Notes under the pieces: generated by a model
What the model was told of the DNA's origin: nothing
Seen by the model: the letters and a program-made list of their open reading frames with translations, nothing else
Database searches by the model: none
Position numbers and translations under genes: made by a program
Part shown: positions 22,162-34,327 of the stretch, piece after piece
Position numbering within the stretch: position 1 is the stretch's first letter
Layout of the letters: each line of letters begins with the position of its first letter
Source: Pseudomonas sp. JQ170C
Lineage (GTDB): Bacteria > Pseudomonadota > Gammaproteobacteria > Pseudomonadales > Pseudomonadaceae
NCBI RefSeq assembly: GCF_035581345.1
Contig: NZ_CP141608.1
Coordinates: forward strand, 1,134,001 to 1,198,000
DNA length: 64,000 nucleotides
Direction of reading: 5' to 3'

Positions 22162-22632
22162 ATGAGTGAAGCCAACAGCGCTCTGATCACGCGTTTCTAC
22201 CAGGCCTTCCAGCGCCTCGACGCCGAAGCTATGGTGGCCTGCTACAGCGATGACATCGTCTTCAGTGACCCAGCCTTCGGAACCTTGCGGGGCAAGGATG
22301 CCGGCGACATGTGGCGCATGCTCACCCAGCGCGCCAAGGACTTCTCCCTGACCTTCGACACCGTGCGCGCCGACGAGCGAAGCGGCAGCGCCCACTGGGT
22401 GGCGACATACCTGTTCAGCCAGACCGGCCGGGTGGTGATCAACGATATTCAGGCGCGGTTTGTTATTCGTGACGCAAGGATCTGCGAACACCATGACAGC
22501 TTTGACCTGTGGCGCTGGTCGCGACAGGCGCTGGGTACCAAAGGATTGTTGCTGGGCTGGACACCGCTGGTGCAAGGCAAGGTGCGCCAGCAGGCGTTGA
22601 AAGGTTTGCGTGCGTTTCAGGCCGGGCGTTGA
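22162..22632 (+). CDS. NTF2-like / SnoaL-type protein
   Basis: 156 residues. The opening ([34 protein letters not shown]) is the standard NTF2-like helix pair and first strand; a C-terminal Trp-rich segment ([15 protein letters not shown]) is also typical. No catalytic residues can be assigned. Conserved hypothetical; could be a ligand-binding or isomerase-like protein. Confidence 0.8.
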   Translation: MSEANSALITRFYQAFQRLDAEAMVACYSDDIVFSDPAFGTLRGKDAGDMWRMLTQRAKDFSLTFDTVRADERSGSAHWVATYLFSQTGRVVINDIQARFVIRDARICEHHDSFDLWRWSRQALGTKGLLLGWTPLVQGKVRQQALKGLRAFQAGR

Positions 22633-22672
22633 ACGGGTAAGCTGTCGGCTTTGCCGTTCATTAGTCAGCACC

Positions 22673-22972
22673 GTGACCCAAGCCACTGCCGATACACCTG
22701 CCAAACCCTGGTACCTCTACCTGGTACGGGCCGCCAATGGCTCGCTCTACTGTGGTATCAGCGATGATCCGCAGCGACGCTTCATCGCTCATCAAAAGGG
22801 GCAGGGGGCGCGCTACTTCAGTACCAGCCCGGCCGTGGCGCTGGTGTACATCGAAGCGTGGCCCAGCAAGGCCGAAGCCTTGCGCCAGGAACGTCTGGTG
22901 AAGAAGTTGCGCAAAGCCGCCAAGGAGGCCCTGGTGGCCTCCTATGCCGCGATCAGTCCTTGCGACGCTTGA
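22673..22972 (+). CDS. GIY-YIG domain protein (YhbQ/UPF0213-like)
   Basis: 99 residues from a GTG start at 22673. The GIY-YIG core is visible as WYLYLV...LYCGIS with the following Arg (DPQRRF). These small single-domain proteins are related to UvrC-type nucleases; some have nuclease activity on DNA ends. The end overlaps the convergent yejK gene by 20 bases. Confidence 0.88.
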   Translation: MTQATADTPAKPWYLYLVRAANGSLYCGISDDPQRRFIAHQKGQGARYFSTSPAVALVYIEAWPSKAEALRQERLVKKLRKAAKEALVASYAAISPCDA

Positions 22973-23960
22973 GCTGATCGGTCAGCTGTGTCGGCAAGCC
23001 CTTGATGATCAGCGTGCCGGCCTCTTCGTCGTATTCGATCTTCGAGCCCAGCAAGTGCGCTTCAAAGCTGATCGACAGCCCCTCGGCACGGCCGGTGAAG
23101 CGACGGAACTGGTTCAGGGTGCGTTTGTCGGCCGGGATTTCCGGCGACAGGCCGTAGTCCTTGTTGCGGATGTGCTCGTAGAAGGCCCGTGGGCGATCTT
23201 CGTCGATCAGTCCCGAGAGCTCTTCAAGGGTCACCGGCTCACCGGCCTTGGTCTGGCTGGTGGCGTAATCGACCAGCGTCTGGGTTTTCTCCCGGGCAGC
23301 TTCTTCGGGCAGGTCTTCGCTTTCGACGAAGTCGCTGAACGCCCTGAGCAGGGTGCGGGTTTCGCCCGGGCCGTCGACGCCTTCCTGGCAGCCGATGAAG
23401 TCACGGAAGTACTCCGAGACTTTCTTGCCGTTCTTGCCCTTGATGAACGAGATGTACTGCTTGGAGGCCTTGTTGTTCTGCCACTCGGACAGGTTGATGC
23501 GCGCCGCCAGGTGCAGTTGGCCCAGGTCCAGGTGACGGGACGGCGTGACGTCCAGTTCGGCGTTTACCGCCACCCCTTCGCTGTGGTGCAGCAGGGCGAT
23601 GGCCAGATACTCGGTCATGCCTTGCTGGTAGTGGGCGAACAGGACATGGCCGCCGACTGACAGATTGGATTCTTCCATCAGTTTTTGCAGGTGCTCGACG
23701 GCGACCCGGCTGAAGGCAGTGAAGGTGCTGCCGGCGTCCAGGTACTCCTTGAGCCAGCCGCTGAACGGGTGGGCGCCCGATTCTGCGTGGAAGAAGCCCC
23801 AGGCTTTGCCTTGCTTGGCGTTGTAGCTGTCGTTGAGGTCGGCCAGAAGGTTTTCGATGGCGCTGGACTCGGCCAGTTCCGAGTCGCGTGCGTGCAGCAC
23901 AGCGGGGCTGCCATCGGGCTTCTTGTCGATCAGGTGGACGATGCAATGACGGATCGGCAT
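22953..23960 (-). CDS. yejK: Nucleoid-associated protein NdpA/YejK
   Basis: 335 residues from ATG 23960 ([17 protein letters not shown]); the frame extends to 24083 but the added residues are unlike the family. YejK/NdpA binds nucleoid DNA and can affect topoisomerase activity in E. coli. Next to it, divergently, is an HU gene, so two chromosome-structuring genes share the 408-base gap. Confidence 0.93.
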   Translation of the reverse strand: MPIRHCIVHLIDKKPDGSPAVLHARDSELAESSAIENLLADLNDSYNAKQGKAWGFFHAESGAHPFSGWLKEYLDAGSTFTAFSRVAVEHLQKLMEESNLSVGGHVLFAHYQQGMTEYLAIALLHHSEGVAVNAELDVTPSRHLDLGQLHLAARINLSEWQNNKASKQYISFIKGKNGKKVSEYFRDFIGCQEGVDGPGETRTLLRAFSDFVESEDLPEEAAREKTQTLVDYATSQTKAGEPVTLEELSGLIDEDRPRAFYEHIRNKDYGLSPEIPADKRTLNQFRRFTGRAEGLSISFEAHLLGSKIEYDEEAGTLIIKGLPTQLTDQLKRRKD

Positions 23961-24368
23961 GGGATTCTCGGTTGAAAATGGGCGGTGCTGGCCGCGTTGC
24001 AAAGTCGCCAAGTGTACCTCAGCCCAGGGGTGATTCTGCGGCCAGATGTTGGCGGAAATGTCGGTTGTTCGTTTTTTGTTCAACTTTTTGCGTTTTTTGG
24101 CGCAAACCCCCGAAAAACCTGCACATTTACCCTGTCAGAGGCGGATATTTATCTATTCCTGTGGTAGTTTTGCCCGGTCTTGCGCCCCGTGTGTGGCGCA
24201 TTGCTGGCAGACCGCTTGCGTCACGTCGAACCAAACGCCGTTTTGCGTATCTACATACGCGATTGACGTGGCTGTAACACCGGACCGCCGGCTCCCCCGC
24301 AGGTCTGGCTCGATGACTGACGTAGCACTCTGCATACTCACTGAATTTGATAGGGAAGGAACACCACC
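23961..24368. other. 408-base divergent gap between yejK and hupN
   Basis: No supportable gene is present. It contains an AT-rich tract at about 24060-24170, a GG-N10-GC sigma-54-like element at 24205-24220, and a purine-rich ribosome site (agggaaggaac) just before hupN. Small frames here lack ribosome sites and family resemblance. Confidence 0.6.
24205..24220 (+). promoter_or_regulatory. Candidate sigma-54 promoter before hupN
   Basis: TGGCAGACCGCTTGCG matches TGGCAC-N5-TTGC closely and keeps the GG-N10-GC spacing. It points at hupN, about 150 bases upstream. No activator site was recognised, so it could be chance. Confidence 0.35.
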
Positions 24369-24650
24369 ATGGCATTGACCAAAGACCAACTGATCGCCGA
24401 CATCGCCGAAGCTATCGACGCGCCGAAAACCACCGCGCGTAACGCTCTGGAGCAACTGGGTCAGATCGTTGCTGATCAACTGGAAAATGGCAGCGAGATC
24501 ACTCTGCCAGGTATTGGCAAACTGAAAATCACCGAGCGTCCTGCCCGTACCGGCCGCAACCCTTCGACTGGCGCTGCCATCGAAATCGCTGCCAAGAAAG
24601 TCGTCAAGTTCGTGCCAGCCAAAGTGCTGACCGACGCTGTAAACAAGTAA
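24369..24650 (+). CDS. hupN: HU-family DNA-binding protein
   Basis: 93 residues. The HU arm motif reads GRNPSTGAAIEIAAKKVVKF, with the usual MALTKDQLIADIAEAID opening. It bends DNA as a dimer. P. putida has hupA, hupB and hupN; its location beside ndpA/yejK and near valS fits hupN. A strong terminator follows at once. Confidence 0.9.
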   Translation: MALTKDQLIADIAEAIDAPKTTARNALEQLGQIVADQLENGSEITLPGIGKLKITERPARTGRNPSTGAAIEIAAKKVVKFVPAKVLTDAVNK

Positions 24651-24663
24651 TTGTAAACAGCTT

Positions 24664-24704
24664 GAAAAAAACCGCGTCCGGGTTGCCCGGACGCGGTTTT
24701 TTTT
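24664..24704 (+). terminator. Strong intrinsic terminator of hupN
   Basis: accgcgtccggg and cccggacgcggt form a 12-pair stem with a three-base loop, followed by eight T. The upstream A-run also allows reverse-strand termination. Confidence 0.95.
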
Positions 24705-24710
24705 ATGCCT

Positions 24711-24781
24711 GTAGGAGCGGGCTTGCCCCGCGATTGCAGTATTCCTGTCACACCGCAATCGCGGGGCAAGCCCGCTCCCAC
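24711..24781. repeat. REP pair between hupN and rlmF
   Basis: Arms gtaggagcgggcttgccccg and atcgcggggcaagcccgctc in opposite orientation, spacer about 23 bases. Lies between convergent genes after the hupN terminator. Confidence 0.92.
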
Positions 24782-24823
24782 GACAAGCCCCACAACAAGC
24801 CCGTCACTACAACAGGCTTGCTC

Positions 24824-25780
24824 CTACCGGGTTGTCCAGCGGCTTTGGCGCCATGCCTGGCGAGAGGCTTCATCCTGGAAGGTCCAGGCCACCATGCGGC
24901 TCTGCTTCTGCCCCTGGCCCATCTCGACGATACGCACCATCTGCGCACCGGCCTTCTTCAGGGCGGCCTGGATACCGGGCAAGTTGGATGCCTTGGACAC
25001 CAGTGAGGTGAACCACAGCACCTGCTGGCCCAGGGTTGCGCTCTCGGCCACCAGCTGGCTGACGAAGCGGATCTCGCCGCCTTCGCACCACAGTTCGTTG
25101 TTCTGCCCGCCAAAGTTCAGAACCGGCAGCTTGCGCTTGGGGTCGGCCTTGCCCAGGGCGCGCCACTTGCGCTGGCTGCCACGGGTGGCTTCTTCGCGGG
25201 AGGCGTGGAAGGGCGGGTTGCACAGCGTCAGGTCATAACGCTCGTCATCCTTGAGCAGGCCTAGCAGGATGTGCTTGCGATTGCCTTGCTGGCGCAGGCT
25301 GATGGCTTTATCGAGGCCGTTGGCCTGGACGATGGCCTTGGCGGCGGCCAGGGCCGTGGGGTCGATGTCAGAGCCCAGGAAGCGCCAGCGGTAGTCGCTG
25401 TGGCCCAGCAGCGGGTAGATGCAGTTGGCGCCGACACCGATATCCAGCGCCCGCACCTGGGCGCCTCGGGGAATTTCGCCGCCGTTCTCTTCGGCCAGCA
25501 GGTCGGCCAGTACATGGATGTAGTCGGCGCGGCCTGGAATGGGTGGGCACAGGTAGTCGGCCGGAATGTCCCAGTGCTGGATGCCGTACTGGGCCTTGAG
25601 CAAGGCACGGTTGAATACTCGTACGGCTTCGGGGTTGGCAAAGTCGATGCTGGGCTTGCCATGGGGGTTGGTGATCATGAACTGGCCCAGTTCGGGACTG
25701 CTCTTGATCAGATCGGGGAAGTTGTAGCGGCCCTGGTGGCGGTTGCGTGCATGCAGGGTCGGTTTGTCGGGTGTGGTCAT
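24824..25780 (-). CDS. rlmF: 23S rRNA adenine-1618 N6-methyltransferase
   Basis: 318 residues. The N-terminal [16 protein letters not shown] and the SAM-binding [15 protein letters not shown] are typical of RlmF (YbiN). The amino-methyltransferase motif NPPFH follows. It methylates A1618 of 23S rRNA. It stands alone between REP pairs, convergent with hupN. Confidence 0.93.
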   Translation of the reverse strand: MTTPDKPTLHARNRHQGRYNFPDLIKSSPELGQFMITNPHGKPSIDFANPEAVRVFNRALLKAQYGIQHWDIPADYLCPPIPGRADYIHVLADLLAEENGGEIPRGAQVRALDIGVGANCIYPLLGHSDYRWRFLGSDIDPTALAAAKAIVQANGLDKAISLRQQGNRKHILLGLLKDDERYDLTLCNPPFHASREEATRGSQRKWRALGKADPKRKLPVLNFGGQNNELWCEGGEIRFVSQLVAESATLGQQVLWFTSLVSKASNLPGIQAALKKAGAQMVRIVEMGQGQKQSRMVAWTFQDEASRQAWRQSRWTTR

Positions 25781-25800
25781 CGTGGTGTCCGGTGGAAAGC

Positions 25801-25852
25801 ATCGCGGGTCAAGTCCGCTCCTACACCGGTAGGAGCGGGCTTGACCCGCGAT
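25801..25852. repeat. REP pair between valS and rlmF
   Basis: Arms atcgcgggtcaagtccgctc and gtaggagcgggcttgacccg, the variant with gac instead of ccc in the core, with a very short spacer. Lies 23 bases from the valS stop. Confidence 0.9.
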
Positions 25853-25875
25853 GGCATCACTGAGATCAGCGATCG

Positions 25876-28722
25876 TTACAGCGCAGCGATCCGCGCATGC
25901 TGCTCGGTGAAGTTGGCCAGGGCCTGTTCGGCCTCAGCCAGCTTGGCGCGTTCCTTGTCGATCACCGCAGGCGGGGCCTTGTCGACGAAAGCGGCGTTGG
26001 ACAGCTTGCCGCCCACACGCTGGACTTCGCCCTGCAGGCGCTGAATTTCCTTGTTCAGGCGTGCAAGTTCGGCGTCCTTGTCGATCAGGCCGGCCATCGG
26101 CACCAGCACTTGCAGATCGCCTACCAGTGCGGTGGCGCTCAGCGGTGCTTCGTCCTGCTCGCCCAGCACGGTGAAGGATTCAATCTTCGCCAGCTTCTTG
26201 AGCAGCGCTTCGTTTTCCTGCAGGCGACGCTGGTCTTCGGCACTGGCGTTCTTGAGGAACAGTTGCAGTGGCTTGCCCGGGCCGATGTTCATTTCGCCGC
26301 GAATGTTGCGCACGCCGAGCATCAGTTCCTTGAGCCATTCGATATCGCCTTCGGCCGCGGCGTCGATGCGGCTTTCATTGGCCACTGGCCAAGGCTGCAG
26401 CATGATCGTCTTGCCTTCGGCACCGGCCAGCGGCGCCAGGCGCTGCCAGATTTCTTCGGTGATGAACGGCATGAACGGATGCGCCAGGCGCAGGGCCACT
26501 TCCAGCACGCGTACCAGGGTGCGGCGGGTGCCGCGGGCGCGTTCGACCGGGGCGTTCTCGTCCCACAGTACCGGCTTGGACAGCTCCAGGTACCAGTCGC
26601 AGTACTGGTTCCAGATGAACTCGTAGAGCGCCTGGGCCGCGAGGTCGAAGCGGAACTGCTCCAGCTGGCGGGTCACTTCGGCTTCGGTGCGTTGCAGCTG
26701 GGAGATGATCCAGCGATCAGCCAGCGACAGCTCGTAGGCTTCACCGTTCTGGCCGCAGTCTTCGCCTTTGTCCAGCACGTAGCGGGCGGCGTTCCAGATC
26801 TTGTTGCAGAAGTTGCGGTAGCCCTCGACACGGCCCATGTCGAACTTGATGTCGCGACCGGTGGAGGCCAGCGAGCAGAAGGTAAAGCGCAGGGCGTCGG
26901 TACCGTAGCTGGCAATGCCTTCGGGGAACTCGGCCTTGGTCTGCTTGGCAATCTTCTCGGCAAGCTTGGGCTGCATCAGGCCGCTGGTGCGTTTTTCCAG
27001 CAGCTCGTCCAGGGTGATGCCATCGACGATGTCCAGCGGGTCAAGGACGTTGCCCTTGGACTTGGACATCTTCTGGCCCAGGCCGTCGCGGACCAGGCCG
27101 TGAACGTACACGGTCTTGAACGGAACCTGCGGGGTGCCGTCCTCGTTCTTCACCAGGTGCATGGTCAGCATGATCATCCGGGCGACCCAGAAGAAAATGA
27201 TGTCGAAACCGGTAACCAGCACGTCGGTGGAGTGGAAGGTCTTGAGGAATTCGGTCTGCTGCGGCCAGCCCAGGGTCGAGAAGGTCCACAGGCCCGAGCT
27301 GAACCAGGTGTCGAGGACGTCGTTGTCCTGGTTCAGGACCACGTCGGCACCGAGGTTGTGCTTGGCGCGGACTTCTTCTTCGCTACGGCCTACATAGACC
27401 TTGCCCGACTCGTCGTACCAGGCCGGAATGCGGTGGCCCCACCACAGCTGGCGGCTGATGCACCAGTCCTGGATATCGCGCATCCAGGAGAAGTACATGT
27501 TCTCGTACTGTTTGGGCACGAACTGGATGCGACCGTCTTCAACGGCGGCGATGGCAGGCTCGGCCAGCGGCTTGGTCGACACGTACCACTGGTCGGTCAG
27601 CCATGGCTCGATGACGGTGCCAGAACGGTCGCCCTTCGGTACTTTCAGGGCGTGATCGTCGACGCTGACCAGAAGGCCGGCGGCGTCGAAGTCGGCAACG
27701 ATCTGCTTGCGCGCGACGAAGCGGTCCAGGCCAGCGTATTGGGCGGGCAGGGTGGCGTCGATGCTTTCGTTGAGGGTGCCGTCGAGGTTGAACACCTGGG
27801 CTGCCGGCAGCACGAAGGCGTTCTTGTCGAAGATGTTCAGCAGCGGCAGGTTGTGACGCTTGCCGACTTCATAGTCGTTGAAGTCGTGGGCCGGGGTGAT
27901 CTTCACGCAGCCGGTGCCGAACTCGGGGTCGCAGTAGTCGTCGCCGATGATCGGGATGCGGCGGCCAACCAGCGGCAGCTCGACGAACTTGCCGATCAGC
28001 GCCTTGTAGCGCTCGTCCTCGGGGTTCACGGCCACGGCGGCGTCGCCGAGCATGGTTTCCGGACGGGTGGTGGCGACGATCAGGTAGTCCTTGCCGTCGG
28101 CGGTCTTGGCGCCGTCAGCCAGCGGGTAGCGCAGGTTCCACAGGTGACCTTTTTCGTCGTGGTTTTCCACTTCGAGGTCGGAGATCGCCGTGTGCAGCTT
28201 GGTGTCCCAGTTGACCAGGCGCTTGCCGCGGTAGATCAGGCCGTCTTCGTGCAGGCGCACAAAGGCTTCCTTGACCGCTTCGGACAGGCCGTCGTCCATG
28301 GTGAAACGCTCGCGGCTCCAGTCGACCGACGAGCCCAGGCGGCGGATCTGGCGGCTGATGTTGCCACCGGATTGATCCTTCCACTCCCAGACCTTCTCCA
28401 GGAATTTCTCGCGACCCAGGTCGTGGCGATTCTGGCCTTTGGCTTCGAGTTGACGCTCGACCAGCATCTGGGTGGCGATACCGGCGTGGTCGGTACCTGG
28501 CTGCCACAGGGTGTTGCGACCCTGCATACGGCGGAAACGGATCAGGGCGTCCATGATCGCGTTATTGAAGCCATGACCCATGTGCAGGCTGCCGGTGACG
28601 TTCGGCGGCGGGATCATGATCGTGTAGGAATCGCCTGCGCCTTGCGGGGCGAAGTAATTCTCGGACTCCCAGGTGTTGTACCAGGAAGTTTCAATAGCGT
28701 GCGGCTGGTAGGTCTTATCCAT
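25876..28722 (-). CDS. valS: Valyl-tRNA synthetase
   Basis: 948 residues. Class I signatures are HMGHGFNN (HIGH) and KMSKSKGN (KMSKS). The editing domain lies between them and a C-terminal coiled coil (about 880-948) binds tRNA. The start at 28722 gives [11 protein letters not shown]; a longer frame runs through REP sequence and is not real. It follows holC and the small unknown gene, the classic pepA-holC-valS order. Confidence 0.97.
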   Translation of the reverse strand: MDKTYQPHAIETSWYNTWESENYFAPQGAGDSYTIMIPPPNVTGSLHMGHGFNNAIMDALIRFRRMQGRNTLWQPGTDHAGIATQMLVERQLEAKGQNRHDLGREKFLEKVWEWKDQSGGNISRQIRRLGSSVDWSRERFTMDDGLSEAVKEAFVRLHEDGLIYRGKRLVNWDTKLHTAISDLEVENHDEKGHLWNLRYPLADGAKTADGKDYLIVATTRPETMLGDAAVAVNPEDERYKALIGKFVELPLVGRRIPIIGDDYCDPEFGTGCVKITPAHDFNDYEVGKRHNLPLLNIFDKNAFVLPAAQVFNLDGTLNESIDATLPAQYAGLDRFVARKQIVADFDAAGLLVSVDDHALKVPKGDRSGTVIEPWLTDQWYVSTKPLAEPAIAAVEDGRIQFVPKQYENMYFSWMRDIQDWCISRQLWWGHRIPAWYDESGKVYVGRSEEEVRAKHNLGADVVLNQDNDVLDTWFSSGLWTFSTLGWPQQTEFLKTFHSTDVLVTGFDIIFFWVARMIMLTMHLVKNEDGTPQVPFKTVYVHGLVRDGLGQKMSKSKGNVLDPLDIVDGITLDELLEKRTSGLMQPKLAEKIAKQTKAEFPEGIASYGTDALRFTFCSLASTGRDIKFDMGRVEGYRNFCNKIWNAARYVLDKGEDCGQNGEAYELSLADRWIISQLQRTEAEVTRQLEQFRFDLAAQALYEFIWNQYCDWYLELSKPVLWDENAPVERARGTRRTLVRVLEVALRLAHPFMPFITEEIWQRLAPLAGAEGKTIMLQPWPVANESRIDAAAEGDIEWLKELMLGVRNIRGEMNIGPGKPLQLFLKNASAEDQRRLQENEALLKKLAKIESFTVLGEQDEAPLSATALVGDLQVLVPMAGLIDKDAELARLNKEIQRLQGEVQRVGGKLSNAAFVDKAPPAVIDKERAKLAEAEQALANFTEQHARIAAL

Positions 28723-28820
28723 GCGCGGCGGGACCCTTAGGCATTTATTCAGGAAAGCCGGTAAGTATAACGGGGATAAGGGCCGGGGCGTAGAGCGAGG
28801 TGATGGCAGGAGGTAAAAAC

Positions 28821-28869
28821 ATCGCGGGGCAAGCCCGCTCCTGTCGAGCAGGAGCGGGCTTGCCCCGCT
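28821..28869. repeat. REP pair between the holC-linked gene and valS
   Basis: Arms atcgcggggcaagcccgctc and caggagcgggcttgccccgc with a spacer of a few bases. Ends two bases before the stop of the upstream gene, inside the pepA-holC-valS gene run. Confidence 0.9.
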
Positions 28870-28871
28870 AA

Positions 28872-29240
28872 TCACTCTGGAAGCTGGCCGAGCAGCCGCT
28901 CCAGTCTGGCATCAAGCCTGCGCTTGATTTCGTTCTCGATATGCGGGGTAAAGTCGTTGATCACGTCCTGCATGATCAACTGCGCAGCGGCGCGCAACTC
29001 GGTGTCCAGGTGCAACAGGGTTTCCTGGCGTCGGGCTTGTGGATCGTCAGCCACTACCGGAGCAGGCGCCGGAGCAGGGACTGGCGGCACGATGGCCTCT
29101 TCGAGCAACAGCGGGATTTGCTCCTCGACCGTGTCGGTCAGCAGCGGTGGCTCAAGGGATTCGTCGCCCAGTAGCTGGCGAATCGACTCGAGGTCGTCCA
29201 GCAGGTGTGCAGATTGGGGCAAGGCAGTGGGTTTATCCAT
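28872..29240 (-). CDS. Small acidic protein of unknown function between holC and valS
   Basis: 122 residues from ATG 29240. The first half is acidic with [13 protein letters not shown]; then a Pro/Ala linker ([13 protein letters not shown], about residues 52-64); then a charged helix likely to form a coiled coil ([20 protein letters not shown], then [19 protein letters not shown]). No signal peptide. It starts four bases after holC ends, so it is coupled to the clamp-loader gene. I know it only as a conserved Pseudomonas hypothetical; a DNA polymerase III accessory role is a guess from position. Confidence 0.8.
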   Translation of the reverse strand: MDKPTALPQSAHLLDDLESIRQLLGDESLEPPLLTDTVEEQIPLLLEEAIVPPVPAPAPAPVVADDPQARRQETLLHLDTELRAAAQLIMQDVINDFTPHIENEIKRRLDARLERLLGQLPE

Positions 29241-29244
29241 CGTC

Positions 29245-29673
29245 TCAGAGTCGCTGTAAGCGGTGATTCTGCAGAGCATAGCCCTGTTCGCGGTAGAAAC
29301 GGTAACTCTCTCGGGCAGCCAGACGAATCGTCGGCTCCTCGACCACGATCTCGGCAATGCGGGCAAAGCGCGCGGCGAACGGCGGTACCTTCAGGTCCAG
29401 GTTGATCAACAGGTCCTGATGGCTGCCGGCGTCATCGCCAAGGCCCAGGGCCACACTGCCTTGCGGGTCATCCTCGGCCGGGCTGTGGGGCACGAAGGCC
29501 TCGCCCTTGAAGGCCCACAGGCGCGCGTCCAGCTCATCGCGCTGGGCGGCATCGCTGCAGTGCAGGTAAACCCTGTGCCCAAGGCGCCAGGCCTTGTCGC
29601 AGAGCTTGCAGGCAAAATCCAGGCGCGCCGAGGGCGCGTCGCTGGGCAGAATATAGAAATCGACTTTGCTCAT
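29245..29673 (-). CDS. holC: DNA polymerase III chi subunit
   Basis: 142 residues. Chi links the clamp loader to SSB. The opening SKVDFYIL and segment KLCDKAWRLGHRVYLHC match the HolC family, as does its place between pepA and valS. The partner psi (HolD) is not in the window. Confidence 0.94.
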   Translation of the reverse strand: MSKVDFYILPSDAPSARLDFACKLCDKAWRLGHRVYLHCSDAAQRDELDARLWAFKGEAFVPHSPAEDDPQGSVALGLGDDAGSHQDLLINLDLKVPPFAARFARIAEIVVEEPTIRLAARESYRFYREQGYALQNHRLQRL

Positions 29674-29724
29674 GGTCAGCCTGCCGGGCGGTTACGTCCG
29701 AAGACGCAACTGCCCGGCTGTCAC

Positions 29725-31504
<1,780 letters not shown>

Positions 31505-32620
31505 TTGATCGTCTTCCGTTATCTGTCCCGTGAGGTCCTGGTGACCCTGAGTGCCGTCAGCGCTGTGCTGCTGGTCATCATCATGAGCGGGCGCTTCATC
31601 AAGTACCTTGCCCAGGCGGCCCAGGGCATCCTCGATCCGGGTGTGCTGTTTCTGATCATGGGGTATCGCCTGCCGGGCTTCCTTCAATTGATCCTGCCGC
31701 TGGGGCTGTTCCTCGGGATTCTCCTGGCCTACGGCCGGCTTTATCTGGAAAGCGAGATGACCGTGCTCTCGGCGACCGGCATGAGTCAGCAGCGCTTGCT
31801 GCGCATGACCATGGCGCCAGCGGCACTGGTGGCCTTGCTGGTGGCCTGGCTGAGCCTGGGCCTGGCGCCTCAGGGCGTGACCCAGGTGGCCCAGATCATC
31901 AACCAGCAGGATGCCTTGACCGAATTCGACACCCTGGTGCCGGGGCGCTTCCAGACTTTGCGCGACGGCTCGCGGGTGACCTACACCGAGCAATTGTCCG
32001 AAGACCGCGGCAACCTGGCCGGCGTGTTCATTTCCGAAAAGCGCTTCTCCGAAGACAAGACCAAGGAGCGTGCGCCCTCGGTACTGGTCGCCGAGAAGGG
32101 CCGGCAAGAGATCGGTGCCGACGGCAATCGCTACCTGATCCTGGAGAACGGCTACCGCTACGACGGCAACCCCGGTCAGGCCGATTACCGCGCGATCAAG
32201 TACGACACCTATGGCGTACTGCTGCCCAAGCCTGAGGTCAGCGAAGACATCACCGACCGCGAGGCGATCCCGACTTCCGAACTGATCGGCCACGACGGCC
32301 TGCGCGAGCGTGCCGAGCTGCAATGGCGCCTGTCGCTGCCGCTGCTGGTGTTCATCGTGACCCTGATGGCGGTGCCGCTGTCGCGGGTCAACCCGCGCCA
32401 GGGCCGCTTCCTCAAGCTGCTGCCGGCGATTCTTCTTTATATGGCGTACCTGACAATGCTGATTGCCGTGCGCGGCGCCCTGGAGAAAGGCAAGCTGCCG
32501 ATCGGCCTGGGTATCTGGTGGGTCCACGGACTGTTCTTGCTCATCGGCCTGGGGCTGATGTACTGGGAGCCGATGCGCCTCAAGCGTGCCGCCCGCCGTG
32601 CGGAGGTGGCCCATGGTTAA
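31505..32620 (+). CDS. lptF: LPS export permease LptF
   Basis: 371 residues from a TTG start at 31505, chosen because AGGAG at 31492-31496 gives an 8-base spacing; a GTG at 31496 overlaps that site. Three membrane helices, a periplasmic jellyroll domain (about 130-260), then three more helices. With LptG and LptB it extracts LPS from the inner membrane. It overlaps lptG by eight bases. Confidence 0.95.
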   Translation: MIVFRYLSREVLVTLSAVSAVLLVIIMSGRFIKYLAQAAQGILDPGVLFLIMGYRLPGFLQLILPLGLFLGILLAYGRLYLESEMTVLSATGMSQQRLLRMTMAPAALVALLVAWLSLGLAPQGVTQVAQIINQQDALTEFDTLVPGRFQTLRDGSRVTYTEQLSEDRGNLAGVFISEKRFSEDKTKERAPSVLVAEKGRQEIGADGNRYLILENGYRYDGNPGQADYRAIKYDTYGVLLPKPEVSEDITDREAIPTSELIGHDGLRERAELQWRLSLPLLVFIVTLMAVPLSRVNPRQGRFLKLLPAILLYMAYLTMLIAVRGALEKGKLPIGLGIWWVHGLFLLIGLGLMYWEPMRLKRAARRAEVAHG

Positions 32621-33674
32621 GCTCGACCGCTACATCGGCAAGAGCGTCCTGGTGGCCATTCTTGCCGTGCTCGGGATCATCCTGGGCCTGGCGTCGCTGT
32701 TCGCGTTCATCGACGAAATGGGCGACATCAGCGACAGCTACACCCTCATGGATGCCGGCAACTTTGTCTTGCTGACAGCACCACGCCGGCTCTACGACAT
32801 GCTGCCGATGGCGGCGTTGATCGGCTGCCTGATCGGCCTGGGCAGCCTGGCCAGCAGCAGCGAGCTGACCATCATGCGCGCCGCCGGTGTGTCCATCGGG
32901 CGTATTGTCTGGGCGGTCATGAAGCCGATGCTGGTGCTGATGCTGGCCGGTATCCTGATCGGCGAATACGTGGCACCGGTGACCGAGAACAAGGCCCAGG
33001 CCGATCGTTCGCTGGCCCAGGGCAGTGGTGAGGCGCAGAGCTCCAAGCGTGGCATGTGGCACCGCCAGGGCGAGGAGTTCGTTCACATCAACTCCGTGCA
33101 ACCCAATGGCCTGCTGTATGGCGTCACCCGTTATCGCTTTGACAACGAGCGTCACCTGGTCACCTCCAGCTTTGCCCGCCGAGCGCAGTACCAGGACGAT
33201 CACTGGCAACTGAGCGACGTGACCACCACCCACTTCCGTGGCGATCACACCGAGGTGGTCAAGGCACCTGCCGAGCGCTGGGATGTCACCGTCACTCCGC
33301 AACTGCTCAACACCGTGGTGCTGGCGCCGGAGTCGCTGTCGATTACGGGCCTGTGGGATTACATCCACTACCTGTCCGACCAGGGCCTGAACAATGCCCG
33401 CTACTGGCTGGCGTTCTGGACCAAGGTGCTGCAGTCGATGGTGACCGCGGCGCTGGTGCTGATGGCCATCTCGTTCATCTTCGGTCCATTGCGTTCGGTC
33501 ACCCTGGGGCAGCGTGTGTTCACCGGTGTGCTGGTGGGCTTCGTGTTCCGCATCGCCCAGGACCTGCTGGGGCCATCGAGCCAGGTGTTTGGCTTCCCGC
33601 CGCTACTGGCGGTGGTGATCCCGGCGGCAATCTGCGCCGGGGCCGGATGGTGGATGTTGAGACGCGCTGGATAG
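32613..33674 (+). CDS. lptG: LPS export permease LptG
   Basis: 353 residues with the same layout as LptF: three helices, a periplasmic domain and three helices. MVKLDRYIGKSVL is the usual start; GGAGG at about 32602 lies inside the lptF end. The segment ELTIMRAAGVS contacts LptB. Followed by a strong terminator. Confidence 0.95.
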   Translation: MVKLDRYIGKSVLVAILAVLGIILGLASLFAFIDEMGDISDSYTLMDAGNFVLLTAPRRLYDMLPMAALIGCLIGLGSLASSSELTIMRAAGVSIGRIVWAVMKPMLVLMLAGILIGEYVAPVTENKAQADRSLAQGSGEAQSSKRGMWHRQGEEFVHINSVQPNGLLYGVTRYRFDNERHLVTSSFARRAQYQDDHWQLSDVTTTHFRGDHTEVVKAPAERWDVTVTPQLLNTVVLAPESLSITGLWDYIHYLSDQGLNNARYWLAFWTKVLQSMVTAALVLMAISFIFGPLRSVTLGQRVFTGVLVGFVFRIAQDLLGPSSQVFGFPPLLAVVIPAAICAGAGWWMLRRAG

Positions 33675-33678
33675 CATG

Positions 33679-33708
33679 AAAAAAGCCGACCCAAGGGTCG
33701 GCTTTTTT
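33679..33708 (+). terminator. Intrinsic terminator of lptFG
   Basis: aaaagccgaccc and gggtcggctttt form a 12-pair stem with a two-base loop and a T-run; symmetrical, so it can also act on the convergent RDD gene. Confidence 0.95.
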
Positions 33709-33714
33709 GTGTGT

Positions 33715-33785
33715 GTAGGAGCGGGCTTGCCCCGCGATAGCGATATGTCAGGAAGATCGCTATCGCGGGACAAGCCCGCTCCTAC
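33715..33785. repeat. REP pair between lptG and the RDD gene
   Basis: Arms gtaggagcgggcttgccccg and atcgcgggacaagcccgctc. The inner parts are also complementary (cgatagcgat / atcgctatcg), so the whole is one long hairpin. It ends five bases from the RDD gene stop. Confidence 0.92.
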
Positions 33786-33790
33786 AGGAG

Positions 33791-34279
33791 TTATTTGGTG
33801 CGCTTGGGCACGCGTACCAATTGGGTGTCGGAGTAGATGTCATGCCAGCTGCGCTGGCGCTTGTCGAACAACGACCAGATGAATCCCAGCCCCAGGCACA
33901 GCCAGGAGGCGATCGAGACCACAAAGCGCAGCAGGGCCTGCCACAGGCTGATGGCGCTGCCATCGGCGTTCTGCACGCGAATGCCCCACACCTGCATGCC
34001 CAGGGTCTGGCCACCGTGGGTCCAGAACTTGGCGAAGAAGCCGAACAGGACGAACACCAGCACCGTGGACAGCAATGGGTCGCCATCCAGGGCACCGGCG
34101 TCGGTCATGGCGCGCATGCGCGTCTCGCCGATGATTGCCATCTGGATCATCTTGTAGATGCCGGCGGTCACGATCAGCAGTGCAGTACACAGCAGGAAGT
34201 CATAGAACATGGCCGCCAGGCGCCGACCGAGGCCAACGGCGGGGAAGTCACCCTGGGGCTGTAACAACGGCTTGGGCAT
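33791..34279 (-). CDS. RDD-family membrane protein
   Basis: 162 residues. RDD motif region near the start (GLGRRLAAMFYDFLL) and about three membrane helices; a later conserved stretch is THGGQTLGMQVWGIRV. RDD proteins are of mostly unknown function, some being ion exchangers. The gene stands alone after the cold-shock gene's terminator. Confidence 0.87.
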   Translation of the reverse strand: MPKPLLQPQGDFPAVGLGRRLAAMFYDFLLCTALLIVTAGIYKMIQMAIIGETRMRAMTDAGALDGDPLLSTVLVFVLFGFFAKFWTHGGQTLGMQVWGIRVQNADGSAISLWQALLRFVVSIASWLCLGLGFIWSLFDKRQRSWHDIYSDTQLVRVPKRTK

Positions 34280-34327
34280 ACGCGGGGCCCTCCTTGCGCA
34301 AAACGCCCATTCTACGGAATTGCGCGC

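Noticed and set aside
25897..28740. Long plus-strand frame opposite valS
   Set aside because: Shadow of valS codon bias; no domain or ribosome site.
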